From Betaproteobacteria bacterium HGW-Betaproteobacteria-6 (GTDB lineage: Bacteria > Pseudomonadota > Gammaproteobacteria > Burkholderiales > Rhodocyclaceae): DNA of 47,810 bases. This document shows positions 24,364-32,830 of this stretch, one piece after another. Position 1 is the stretch's first letter. Each line of letters begins with the position of its first letter. The DNA lies in contig PHCF01000055.1 in assembly GCA_002842145.1 (NCBI GenBank), forward strand, positions 1-47,810, written 5' to 3'. The translations under genes were made by a program, and so were the position numbers. The notes under the pieces were generated by a model that was not told where the DNA came from, searched no databases, and saw nothing but the letters and a program-made list of their open reading frames with translations.

Positions 24364-27300
24364 GCGAGGTCCTCCTTGATCTGGTCGATCAGTCCGGCGA
24401 TGGGGGCATCGTCGGCGACATTGGCGCGCAGGAAATCGAGGTGTTCGGTGACGGATGAACGCTCGCGCACGCTGGCCCCGCGCAGGATCGCCTGGCGGTA
24501 GGTCTGCCTGGCGGTTTCACCCGTCGCCGCGCCCTTCTTGCCGCGCCGGGTTTCGGCCAGGGCGTGGACCAGGTCGAGATCGGCCAGGCTGGCGCCGTCC
24601 CAGAAGTTCGGGGCGGTTTCGTTGCGCCGCTCGAGTTCCGTGCGCAGGCGGGCGACGTCTTGCTTGAGCGTGGCCAGCCCGGTCAGCGGCGCCTGATCGA
24701 TGGCCTGGTCGGGGTACAGTCGGCGAATGAGCAGGGCGGCGCTGGCCCAGTTGGTGTAGGCATAGGGGCTGGCCTGGCGGGCGTAAGCGTCGCGGTAGTG
24801 GGCGGCCATGTTGACCAGGGCTTCGCGGCGGCCGCCGTCTGCCGTCTCGATGAGCGCCAGCCGTTTGTAGGCGCCGCCAAGCAGGCTCAGGCGTTCGCTG
24901 GTCTGGCCGTTGGCGGCGAGCGCAGCGAGACGGCTTATCGCCTGCTCGATGTCGTGGCGCAGGCTGGCCCGCAGGTGGTCGTCGCGCTGACTGTCGTCGG
25001 CCGCCAGCCAGCGGCTGCCGGCCTGCCTGATTTCGTAATTGGCCAGTTGCTCGATGACGCGCACAGGGCATTGGCCGCGTTCAGCGACGAGCGCGGCGCG
25101 CAGGCCGGCGATCGCCTTGTCCCAATGGCCTGCCTCGCCCCAGGCGAAGCCGAGCGCGGCGGCGACATCGGCACGACCGGTCCACGCCTGTTGGGCCGGC
25201 GGGATGCGGCACAGGCGGCGTTCGATGCGTTCGGCGATGTCCGAACTGTCGCCGCCGTCGCGCAGGTCGCTGGCCAGATTGTCGAGGTCGACGGCCAGTT
25301 CGTGTGGCGTGACATAGGGCGGCGCTTCGGCGCGGCGCGCCTCGCCGTCGTGCGACAGGCGGAAATTCGGATCGCCGTAGCACTGGTAGGCGCCCCAGGT
25401 ATTCACGTTTTCGCAGACGATGAAGATTTCCTCGCGGGCGGCACGGACCGCTTCGCCGAAGAAGCCGCCGCTCACCATGTGGCGGTAGAAGGCTTCGGCG
25501 AAGATCTTGCCGGCGATGTCGTCCACCGCCCAGCCGGCGGCGACGACGGCGGCGAGGACGCCGGGTTCGGTCTTGCCGTGGCCATCGATGAGGCCCAGGT
25601 GGCAGCAGTTGATGAAGACCAGTTCGGGCACCCAGCGCATCTGGTCGATGTCGCCGGGGGTCAGGATGGTGTCGATGCCGATCACCATGCCCGAGCGGGG
25701 GACGGCCATTTTCGCCGACTGGTATTGATGCACGCCGTGCCCGGCGAGGTGGAGGATGCGCCATTTTTCGCGGTGCAGCGCTTCGAGGATGGCCGGTGTT
25801 CGCTCGTTGACGCGGTCGGTCACTTCGTAGCCGGCGTTGGCCAGGGTGCCGACGACGCTCAGCGCCTCATCGCGGGCGCCGGGCAGGTCGGCGAAATCGG
25901 ACGCGTTGTCGAGATCGGGGTTGCCGATGACGAGCGCCGTGTTGCCCGGCGCATAGGCCGGCCGGGCGCGGAAATGGCGGGTCTTGAACTGGCGGATCAT
26001 GCCGGCGCTGACGGCCGGCGGACGCGGGCTGGCGCCCCAGCGGTCTTCGAGCAATTCCCACGGATAACGCGCCGAGCGTTGGTCGACGAGCATCACGAGG
26101 TTGCCCTGCTGGGCCGACAGTTCCTTGATGCGTACGGGCAGGAGCAGTTCGAACAGCGTCTTGGCCGCCTCGGCATTACGGTTGGTGTCCTGGCTGGCCA
26201 GTTCGATGAAGGAGTCGGCCAGCGACAACTGGCCAGTGGCCATGGTTTCCTCGGCGCGCGCCTTGTCGGTCGGGAAAATGAAGCGCAGCGCCTGGTCGTT
26301 GTGCTCGTCCTCGATGATTTCCAGGCGGTGCCACCACTCCGGCGCCTCGTCGGTGCGCAGGCGGTGCCGGCCGGCCTGGCCGGCTTCGATGGCGGTGGCG
26401 TCCCAGCGCAGGCTGGCCGCCAGCTCGGCGTTGTCGACGGACTTGCGAATGGCTTGGGCGGCGGCGATGGCGAGGTCTTCGTAGAGTTCGACGAATTCGA
26501 CCTGGTCGATGACCACCCGGCCGTCCATCTGGTTGGCAACCAGCCGCGCATTGGTGGCAATCGCCGCGCGCAGGACGGCTTCAACGGCGTCGCCGATCGG
26601 CACGCCGCCGGCGCCGGTGCCGATCAGCAGGCAACTGACGGCGGCCGAACGCGGCCGGCTGGCTTCGCCGAAACGGTCGTCCGGCCAGTGGGCGACGGCC
26701 AGCGCGAAATCGAGCAGGGCGCTGCGCATGGCTTCTTCGAGCTGGCCGGGGCCAAGCTTGCCGACTTCGCCGAGGCCGACGACGACGGCGCCGGCCGGCT
26801 TGGCGCTCGGGCTGTCGTTGAGGAAGAGGCTGCTGGTGCCGAGCGGGCCGGGGTAGATGCCGAGATCGGCGCGGCGCGACAGGGCACCATCGAGTTGCCG
26901 GTCGAGCGCCTTTTCGGCGCTGACGATGGTGTCGCCCTGGTAGTGGCCGACGACCACCGGGTGCCGGGCGTAGGCCAGGCTGCCGTGGGTGATGCCGACC
27001 CGGATGACCTGGCCGTCTTGTTCGCCATGCCCGCGGTCAACCGGAATTCCGCCCGAAAATCCAAAGCTGCCGATGTCGTCCGGGCCGGGGATGCTGTCGG
27101 CCACCGGCAGCGAGGGCAGGACGAAACGCTCTTCGAGGCCGGCGCCGCGGGCGCGGCTCGGCGGTGTCGCCGGGAGCAGCGTCGTGCTGCCCTTGACGAG
27201 CAGGTCGAGGTAGCCGGGGAAAGCCTTGGGCTGGGCGCACAGGGCGTCGTGTGCGGTGTTTTCGACATACCACACGGGGACGCCGGGCAGGCGGCCGGAA

Positions 27301-29732
27301 TCCCAGCTCACCGTGCCGTCGCCGGCGGCGGTGGCGATGAATTCGAGCTTCTTGCGCTGGCTCGCCGGCTCATCGTCACGGCTGACCAGCTGGTAGTCGA
27401 TGACCGTAGCCGGCTGGCAGCCGGCCACGTAGAGCATGAGCGGGTCGGCCGGCGCGGCGCGCAGGCGTTGCCAGGAGGCGGCAGCCGCCTGGAGGGTGGC
27501 CGGGCTGGCCGTTTCCCACGTCGCCTCTGTGCCTTGCTGGATCGCCTGCCAGTGGGTGAGGTCGGTGAAATCGGGGTCGTTTGGCGCGAAGGGCAGCAGT
27601 TCGAGCAGGCCGGGGTAGTCGCGGACGATGCCGATGATGTCGTCGGTGCCGTGGGTGATGTCGAGCAGCGTCAGCTTGGCCTGCGTCGGATTGAAGCCGG
27701 TCAGCCAGCGTACCGCTTCGTAGGAGCCGAGGTTGGGCGTGCCGAGCATCAGGAAGCGGCTGCCCGGCAGGCGGGAAATACGCTGCCAGAGGGCGCTGCC
27801 GGGGCCGCCGTCGGCGATCATGGCACGGACGACGAGGCCGCCCATCGAATGGGCGACAAGGCGCACCGGCTGTTGCGTGCGCTCGGCCCGGTCGACCAGC
27901 GGGGCCAGCGTTTCCGCCAGGTGCGCCGCGGCATCGCGGATCGAGTGGCGCCAGTCGTAGGGAAAAATCTCGACGTCGTGGCTGCGCTCCAGGAAGTCGA
28001 CGAGCGGGCCGTAGAAGTCGTCGACCAGACCGACCGGCGCGATGTCCGGCTTGCCCATGCGCAGCTTGCCGAGGCCGCCGGCGAACAGGGCCAGGTAGTT
28101 GAGCCAGATCGACCGGTCGCCGGCCTTGAGCTCGCTGCCCATGGTGCCGGGCAGGACGACGGCGATGGGCCGCGGCAGGTTGTCGGCGCGGTGGCGAATG
28201 AGGGTGCGGGCGGCGCGCGGCGCCTTGGCCTCGATGGGCAGGAAACCGCCCGTTTCCTGGTCGCTGCGGGTCAGCGCCGTGCGCAGCCAGTTGATGCTCT
28301 GGCCGTTGGTGAAATAGCGGAAATGATTGACCTTGGCACCCCGATCCTTGCGGTAGCGGGCGCCACCGTTGAGGCGCGGCAGGCCGCCGAGCATCGAGGC
28401 GGTATCGACGACGAGGTCGTGCTCATCCTTGTAGAACCAGTCGGTGGCCAGCACCTTGAGCGTGTTGAGCAGCGTGTCGCCGGCCTCGATGTCGCCGGCG
28501 ATGACGGCCAGGTCGGCATCGGTGGCCAGTTCGGGCAGGCTGTTGAGGAGTCGGGTCAGGGCCGAGCCGGGAATCATCGCCTCGATGCCGGGCAGGGTGC
28601 GCGGGTCCGTGCGCTCGGCGACGACGGCCTGGATGAAATCGACGGCGCCGCCGATGCCGAGCGAGCCGAAGGACAGGTAATCGAGCACCGACAGCCAGCG
28701 GTCGAGCCGGCCGGAAGCCAGCGTCGTGCCGCGGGCCGGGCAGGCGACACGGGCAAAGCGGCTGACGCGGATTTTCTTCTTGCCGAGCAGGGTGACGAAT
28801 TTGACTAGCAACTCGCGGTCGGCGGCATAGGCCGCGTTGCGCGCCTTCTCCTCGGCGGCGGCAAGCGGGGCCAGGCCCATTTGCGGGGCAATGCTACGGT
28901 CGACGGCAAAAAAGGTCTCAATTTGACGTGGCGTCAGCACCTCGGCCAGCTGCCGGCAGCCCGACAGGCAGAGCAGTTCGCCAACCAGCCCGCCGCGCGA
29001 GTGCGAGACGAGATGCACCTCGGCGCCCTCGGGCAGGCGTTCGAGCAGGGCGTAGGCGTTCTGGATCGGGCTTTCGGTCAGCGTCCGGTGCTCGAAGGCG
29101 AAAACCCGGTCGCCGTAGGTCAGGGCCAGGCTCTCGCGCAGCTTCCGGGCGTCGGCGTTGTGCGGATCCCACAGCTTGCCGTAGCCGCCCGTCGTGCTCG
29201 ACGCCGTGCCGTGGATGAAGACGAGGAGTGGCCCGGGGGCGGCGGGCAGCGGGGCGGCGCCGGGAACCGGCACGAGCGTCAGCGTGTCGCCAGCGGCGAT
29301 GCGGTAAAGACCCGGCGTCTTGTTCTCGAGCGATTTTTCCTCGAAAGCTTTGCCGATCTTGCCGGCCACCTTTTTGCCGATGTCGACACCAAAAAATTCC
29401 AGCACGCGTATGGCCAGCCCGGCTGCCCCGCGTTCGCTGACGACGGCGCGGCGCGGCGTCAGATGGGTGAATTCCCAGGCGCCGCCTTCACCGCGCGGCG
29501 GCGGGTTGCCGTATTCGCGGGTCAGGTCGTCGGCCCGGCTCCACAGTACGAAGCCGTTTTCAAGCGCGACGCGGACGACGGTTTCCGGTTTGACCTCGAT
29601 TTCCTCGCCGGCCCCGTCGCGGGCGCTGCCCGGCGCCAGGCGGTAAAGCGGTTGAGGCCCGCCGGGCTGGCTGGCACCGCGGCTGCCAGCGCCGATTTTC
29701 GTGCCGCGAATGCGTATCGTCCGTGTGCTCAT
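24360..29732 (-). CDS. Giant double alpha/beta-hydrolase, CHAT protease and TPR protein
   Basis: 1790 residues. Hydrolase 1 spans about 160-430, with V-F-I-H-G-T at 171-176 and nucleophile elbow S-H-S-R-G-G (S245). Hydrolase 2, of LCAT/lipase type, spans about 520-845, with P-G-T-M-G-S at 528-533, A-H-S-M-G-G (S629), and likely Asp 805 (G-D-G-T-V-S) and His 828. Residues 908-1105 form an alpha/beta domain I cannot name. The CHAT caspase-like protease spans about 1130-1460, with His 1332 (L-A-G-H-G) and Cys 1377 (F-I-N-C-C-H-L-G). Helical TPR-like repeats fill 1515-1790. No signal peptide is present, so it is cytoplasmic. The TPRs probably sense or recruit a partner, CHAT would be activated by it, and the lipase-type domains could attack membranes. 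Start ATG 29732 has ribosome site AAAGGAG. Two degenerate repeats lie within the coding frame. Confidence 0.88.
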   Translation of the reverse strand: MSTRTIRIRGTKIGAGSRGASQPGGPQPLYRLAPGSARDGAGEEIEVKPETVVRVALENGFVLWSRADDLTREYGNPPPRGEGGAWEFTHLTPRRAVVSERGAAGLAIRVLEFFGVDIGKKVAGKIGKAFEEKSLENKTPGLYRIAAGDTLTLVPVPGAAPLPAAPGPLLVFIHGTASSTTGGYGKLWDPHNADARKLRESLALTYGDRVFAFEHRTLTESPIQNAYALLERLPEGAEVHLVSHSRGGLVGELLCLSGCRQLAEVLTPRQIETFFAVDRSIAPQMGLAPLAAAEEKARNAAYAADRELLVKFVTLLGKKKIRVSRFARVACPARGTTLASGRLDRWLSVLDYLSFGSLGIGGAVDFIQAVVAERTDPRTLPGIEAMIPGSALTRLLNSLPELATDADLAVIAGDIEAGDTLLNTLKVLATDWFYKDEHDLVVDTASMLGGLPRLNGGARYRKDRGAKVNHFRYFTNGQSINWLRTALTRSDQETGGFLPIEAKAPRAARTLIRHRADNLPRPIAVVLPGTMGSELKAGDRSIWLNYLALFAGGLGKLRMGKPDIAPVGLVDDFYGPLVDFLERSHDVEIFPYDWRHSIRDAAAHLAETLAPLVDRAERTQQPVRLVAHSMGGLVVRAMIADGGPGSALWQRISRLPGSRFLMLGTPNLGSYEAVRWLTGFNPTQAKLTLLDITHGTDDIIGIVRDYPGLLELLPFAPNDPDFTDLTHWQAIQQGTEATWETASPATLQAAAASWQRLRAAPADPLMLYVAGCQPATVIDYQLVSRDDEPASQRKKLEFIATAAGDGTVSWDSGRLPGVPVWYVENTAHDALCAQPKAFPGYLDLLVKGSTTLLPATPPSRARGAGLEERFVLPSLPVADSIPGPDDIGSFGFSGGIPVDRGHGEQDGQVIRVGITHGSLAYARHPVVVGHYQGDTIVSAEKALDRQLDGALSRRADLGIYPGPLGTSSLFLNDSPSAKPAGAVVVGLGEVGKLGPGQLEEAMRSALLDFALAVAHWPDDRFGEASRPRSAAVSCLLIGTGAGGVPIGDAVEAVLRAAIATNARLVANQMDGRVVIDQVEFVELYEDLAIAAAQAIRKSVDNAELAASLRWDATAIEAGQAGRHRLRTDEAPEWWHRLEIIEDEHNDQALRFIFPTDKARAEETMATGQLSLADSFIELASQDTNRNAEAAKTLFELLLPVRIKELSAQQGNLVMLVDQRSARYPWELLEDRWGASPRPPAVSAGMIRQFKTRHFRARPAYAPGNTALVIGNPDLDNASDFADLPGARDEALSVVGTLANAGYEVTDRVNERTPAILEALHREKWRILHLAGHGVHQYQSAKMAVPRSGMVIGIDTILTPGDIDQMRWVPELVFINCCHLGLIDGHGKTEPGVLAAVVAAGWAVDDIAGKIFAEAFYRHMVSGGFFGEAVRAAREEIFIVCENVNTWGAYQCYGDPNFRLSHDGEARRAEAPPYVTPHELAVDLDNLASDLRDGGDSSDIAERIERRLCRIPPAQQAWTGRADVAAALGFAWGEAGHWDKAIAGLRAALVAERGQCPVRVIEQLANYEIRQAGSRWLAADDSQRDDHLRASLRHDIEQAISRLAALAANGQTSERLSLLGGAYKRLALIETADGGRREALVNMAAHYRDAYARQASPYAYTNWASAALLIRRLYPDQAIDQAPLTGLATLKQDVARLRTELERRNETAPNFWDGASLADLDLVHALAETRRGKKGAATGETARQTYRQAILRGASVRERSSVTEHLDFLRANVADDAPIAGLIDQIKEDLA
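27030..27066 (+). repeat. Degenerate repeat copy in a linker of the CHAT gene
   Basis: CGCGGTCAACCGGAATTCC followed by GCCCGAAAAT: head strongly matching, rest partly. On the coding strand it specifies residues 889-901 (F-G-F-S-G-G-I-P-V-D-R-G), the linker after hydrolase 2. Confidence 0.5.
28893..28928 (+). repeat. Degenerate repeat copy in hydrolase 1 of the CHAT gene
   Basis: GCTACGGTCGAC is exact, then GGCAAAAAAGG and CAATTTGA. The coding strand gives I-E-T-F-F-A-V-D-R-S-I (residues 271-281). Confidence 0.5.
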
Positions 29733-29792
29733 TTTGGGTCTCCTTTGGTGCTGCCCGAGGCGAAAGGGTGACGCTAAAAAATGACATTCAGA

Positions 29793-31772
29793 TTACCAGA
29801 GCTGGCGCGTGTCGAGCCAGCTCACCTGCCCGGTTCGTCGCTTCACCTCGCGCACCATGTGCGCCGTGCCGCCTGGCCCGTCGCCACCGCCGCCGTTCCA
29901 CAGGCAGATGAAACGGACTCGGTGCAGACCTTGGGTCAGGGCGCTGTAAAGCAGCCACAGGTTGCAGCGTTCGAAGGCGTCCATTTCGCGGCCGTCACGC
30001 TCGCGCGGTAGCGGGCCGAGTTCGACCGGCATGATGCGCGGCGCCAGGGTGAGTTTGTCGCGCAGGGCGAAATAACGCTGGCGCCAGGCCTCGCCGTTGG
30101 CCGAGGGGAGCACCGAGGCTTCGATGAAATCCGGCTCGGCAAGCGGCAGCAGCATCTGGAAAGGCACGCCGCGGGCGACGCAGGCTTCGCCGAAAAGGAT
30201 GTCGCCACCAGCCGCGCCCTGGGCGAAAGCGAGGTCGTCCGGCCCGGCGCCCAGGCTGTCGAGCAGCTCGCCGATGCGGGCGGCGGCGACCGGCTCCCGG
30301 TCGGCCGGGAAACGTGGCTCGGCGCGGTCCGGGCTGTCGATCATGTGGCCGGAAAAGAGAAAGACCTTGTCCGGCCGGCGCTTGCTGTGCGGCGGCTTGA
30401 GGCGCTGCATGGCCCGCTCCAGCGTGGCCAGGGCCGCCTTCACGTTGTCTCGGCGAAAGGCGAGGAGGTCGAGCAGGGAGAGGTGTTTCCAGGTTGCTTC
30501 GAGGGCCAGCCAGTCATTGTCGACATGGGCGATGGCCTCGCGAAAGGCGGCGCCGACGGTGGCCGGGTCGCGGTCGATGATGGCCAGGGCGCCGAGATTG
30601 GCCAGCGCCCAGTAGCGGTTGGCGTCGTCGCGCTCGCATGAGGCGGCCCACGCCACGCCGCCGGCCATGATGGCCGCTTCGTTGGCATAGCGCGGGTCGC
30701 CGGTCAGTTCGCGGTAGACGTGCATCATCATGACCGCGTTGATGCCCGACAGATAATGCCCGGGGCTGGCCCGGAAAGCCCGGCTGTAGCTGAGGATGGT
30801 GTCGCGCAGCAGGGCGTCCTCATAGGCCGCGTCGCGGCGCATCTGCTCCGGCGTGTGGCCTTCGACGCGCCAGGCGTTCACCCATTCCGCCTTGTCCAGG
30901 CGACCGAGCAGTTCCCAGGCTTCGATGTCGTCCTGGTTATCGTCGATGAGCTTCTTGAAGGCGGCGCGTGCTTCGTCGGTCCGCCCGAGGCGTTGCAGGC
31001 AGACGCCGCGCTGGCGGGCAGCCTCGTGATTGTCCGGGGCGAACTCGAGGGCTAGCTCACATTGTTCGAGGGCAAAATGGAAGTGCGCCATGCGGCGCAG
31101 CGCCTCGCCGGCCTTGAGGTGGGCCTCGACACGCAGCGGCGTGGCCGGGGCCTCGTCGGCCAGGACGAGAATGTCCTCCGGACGGTTGGCGTTGCGCGCC
31201 ACTTCGATGCGGGTTGCCCATTCGTCGTGGTTTTCCCAATACTGCAGCGCGTTGCCGACACGCAGCCGGGTCCAGTCCGGCTCCTCCAGGTTGGGCAGCA
31301 GGCTGTACACCGGGCTGGTCTTGCGGCCGCGCCAGGCGCTCAGGGTGTTCTTCGCCATCGTTGCCAGCGCCGCGATGTCGGCGGCCAGCACCTGCGGGTC
31401 AGGGGCGCCGTCCCGCAGGTGATAGGTCAACTTGCGGTCAGTGTAGATGTCGAAAGGCTGAGCCGCCCGCGGTCCCTGGACGAGAATGACGCCGCGCGCC
31501 CGCAAGGCGTGGCGGACGCCGAGTTCGTACCAGACATTGGGGTTGTCGAGCGTCAGGTCGGCGACCACGAGGTCGGCCATCAGCAGTTCCTGAAAAAGGT
31601 CGGCGCGAATGTCGCCGGCTCCTTGTTCCTCGTCGGCCCGCAGGACTTCCAGCCCGGCGCACTCCAGTGCCGGGCGGATCAGTTCGCCGTAAACCCGGTC
31701 GAAATCGATCGGGCAGCCGTCAGCAGCGGCTTTGATCCCGAACGGCATGGCGACGAAGACATGCAGACTCAT
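29793..31772 (-). CDS. TIR/deoxyribohydrolase-like, TPR and SLOG-like protein
   Basis: 659 residues, first gene of the operon. Residues 1-120: V-F-V-A-M-P-F-G, A-D-L-V-V-A-D-L-T and N-P-N-V-W-Y-E-L-G (77-85), the signature of TIR-like/nucleoside 2-deoxyribosyltransferase-like domains, with E83 as likely catalytic residue. Residues 210-455: TPR helices including a TRAFs-binding (DUF4071/TPR-S) type stretch around 315-360 (A-Y-E-D-A, H-Y-L-S-G-I-N-A-V). Residues 468-655: V-F-L-F-S-G-H-M-I-D, A-A-G-G-D-I-L-F-G-E-A and L-L-P-L, a SLOG/LOG-like nucleotide-binding fold. The start is ATG 31772 with ribosome site GAGGGG; an upstream ATG at 31826 is in frame but lacks conserved sequence. Sensor and effector in one protein is the inferred role. 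A 60-base gap separates it from the CHAT gene. Confidence 0.85.
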   Translation of the reverse strand: MSLHVFVAMPFGIKAAADGCPIDFDRVYGELIRPALECAGLEVLRADEEQGAGDIRADLFQELLMADLVVADLTLDNPNVWYELGVRHALRARGVILVQGPRAAQPFDIYTDRKLTYHLRDGAPDPQVLAADIAALATMAKNTLSAWRGRKTSPVYSLLPNLEEPDWTRLRVGNALQYWENHDEWATRIEVARNANRPEDILVLADEAPATPLRVEAHLKAGEALRRMAHFHFALEQCELALEFAPDNHEAARQRGVCLQRLGRTDEARAAFKKLIDDNQDDIEAWELLGRLDKAEWVNAWRVEGHTPEQMRRDAAYEDALLRDTILSYSRAFRASPGHYLSGINAVMMMHVYRELTGDPRYANEAAIMAGGVAWAASCERDDANRYWALANLGALAIIDRDPATVGAAFREAIAHVDNDWLALEATWKHLSLLDLLAFRRDNVKAALATLERAMQRLKPPHSKRRPDKVFLFSGHMIDSPDRAEPRFPADREPVAAARIGELLDSLGAGPDDLAFAQGAAGGDILFGEACVARGVPFQMLLPLAEPDFIEASVLPSANGEAWRQRYFALRDKLTLAPRIMPVELGPLPRERDGREMDAFERCNLWLLYSALTQGLHRVRFICLWNGGGGDGPGGTAHMVREVKRRTGQVSWLDTRQLW

Positions 31773-31896
31773 TGGCGCCCCTCTGTTGGTCCTGCTTATG
31801 TTTTTTGTGCTTCGACTTGCCTGCATACAAGTCGTTGAATCATCTTAGACCGATGATTGTGTCATGCCAAGGGACATTCTTGCCGGCCAGATCAAT

Positions 31897-31933
31897 GCTA
31901 CGGTCAACCGGGAAAAACGGCCAAAATTGAAAT
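31897..31933 (+). repeat. 37-bp interspersed repeat, copy 8
   Basis: About 35 of 37 positions match by eye (head GCTACGGTCAACCGG, tail AAAATTGAAAT exact). It sits in the 271-base divergent region between the TIR-TPR operon and the cysteine-cluster gene. Confidence 0.93.
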
Positions 31934-32043
31934 GCCCATGGCGGGCCGCTTGTCCCGCTCTTGCCACCCGCTTGGGGATCGTGCTATCAGTGGCCGATGA
32001 TCTCGACAAATCCTTCTCCCTCGCTTTTCCGGGCCGTGCTCCG

Positions 32044-32577
32044 ATGAGCGCCCGCGACACCCGCCGTCGCCTGGCCACCGAACTTGCTGCTGCAGCAGCC
32101 GCCTATCAGGTCGCCGCCGTCATCCCTCACTGCGCCCAGTGCACCAAGCCGTGCTGCCGACTCGACGTGCTCGTTCTCGAGTTGGAATGGAAGCAGGTCA
32201 AGGTGCTCTGGCAACTCGGTGAATCGCGTCCGGCCTTCGACCGCCGCCTTGCCGCCGGCCAGGGGCCCGAGGAAATCCGGGCCGGAAACGGGCTTTACTA
32301 CGCCCACAGCAAACCCTGCCCCGCCTACGACCAAAGCTGCGGCGCCTGCCGGGTCTACGGCCAGGAAGCCAAGCCGGACGGTTGCACCGACTTCCCGGTC
32401 TATGAAGACGACGGGGCTGTCATCGCCGACCTGCGCTGCGAAGCTGTCAACCTCGAGGTGCTGACTGCCTGGCTAGCTCGTGCCGTCGGGCCGGCCTACC
32501 GCATGGTCAAGTCTGCCGATGCAGAGTTCCCGTTCCTGGTTACTCTGGAAGTGAAGAAGGGCGCCAGCAGGGGCTGA
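32044..32577 (+). CDS. YkgJ-family cysteine cluster protein
   Basis: 177 residues from ATG 32044. The N-terminal C-A-Q-C-T-K-P-C-C and later C-P-A-Y, C-G-A-C and G-C-T-D-F-P cysteines fit the CxxCxxxCC family (YkgJ), thought to bind a metal or Fe-S cluster; function is not established. The frame is open back to 31864 through the repeat, but that part is not conserved-looking, so the later ATG is preferred. No ribosome site is strong. It is divergent from the conflict-like operon and separate from the kinase downstream. The 253 bases after it carry a small hairpin (CCCCC/GGGGG near 32660) and nothing else I can name. Confidence 0.75.
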   Translation: MSARDTRRRLATELAAAAAAYQVAAVIPHCAQCTKPCCRLDVLVLELEWKQVKVLWQLGESRPAFDRRLAAGQGPEEIRAGNGLYYAHSKPCPAYDQSCGACRVYGQEAKPDGCTDFPVYEDDGAVIADLRCEAVNLEVLTAWLARAVGPAYRMVKSADAEFPFLVTLEVKKGASRG

Positions 32578-32830
32578 GCATTTCAGCAAAAAGAAGAAGT
32601 GGTTGGCTCTTGCCGGGTGACCCGCTCCTGCCGGCCATCGGTCGCGCCACCATATCCCCCGTCCTGAGGGGGAATCCCCTTGCTTTTTGCGTGATGCCGG
32701 AGATCCCTGCAATTGGAAGCGGCCTGACCGATCTGTCGATCCTGTTTTGTGGCAATACGACGATATATGCCAAAAGTCATAGAAGTTAATGCAAAATAGG
32801 CGCTTCTCAGGGTTTACCAATTGACTGCCG

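Noticed and set aside
24564-28808. A 1414-codon open frame opposite the CHAT gene
   Set aside because: It is the mirror of a high-GC coding sequence; composition is repetitive Gly/Ala/Asp/Val without domains, while the minus strand has clear motifs throughout.
32578-32830. Possible TPP (THI box) riboswitch before the NMT1/THI5-domain kinase
   Set aside because: None of the conserved TPP riboswitch segments is present; only a short CCCCC/GGGGG hairpin is seen.
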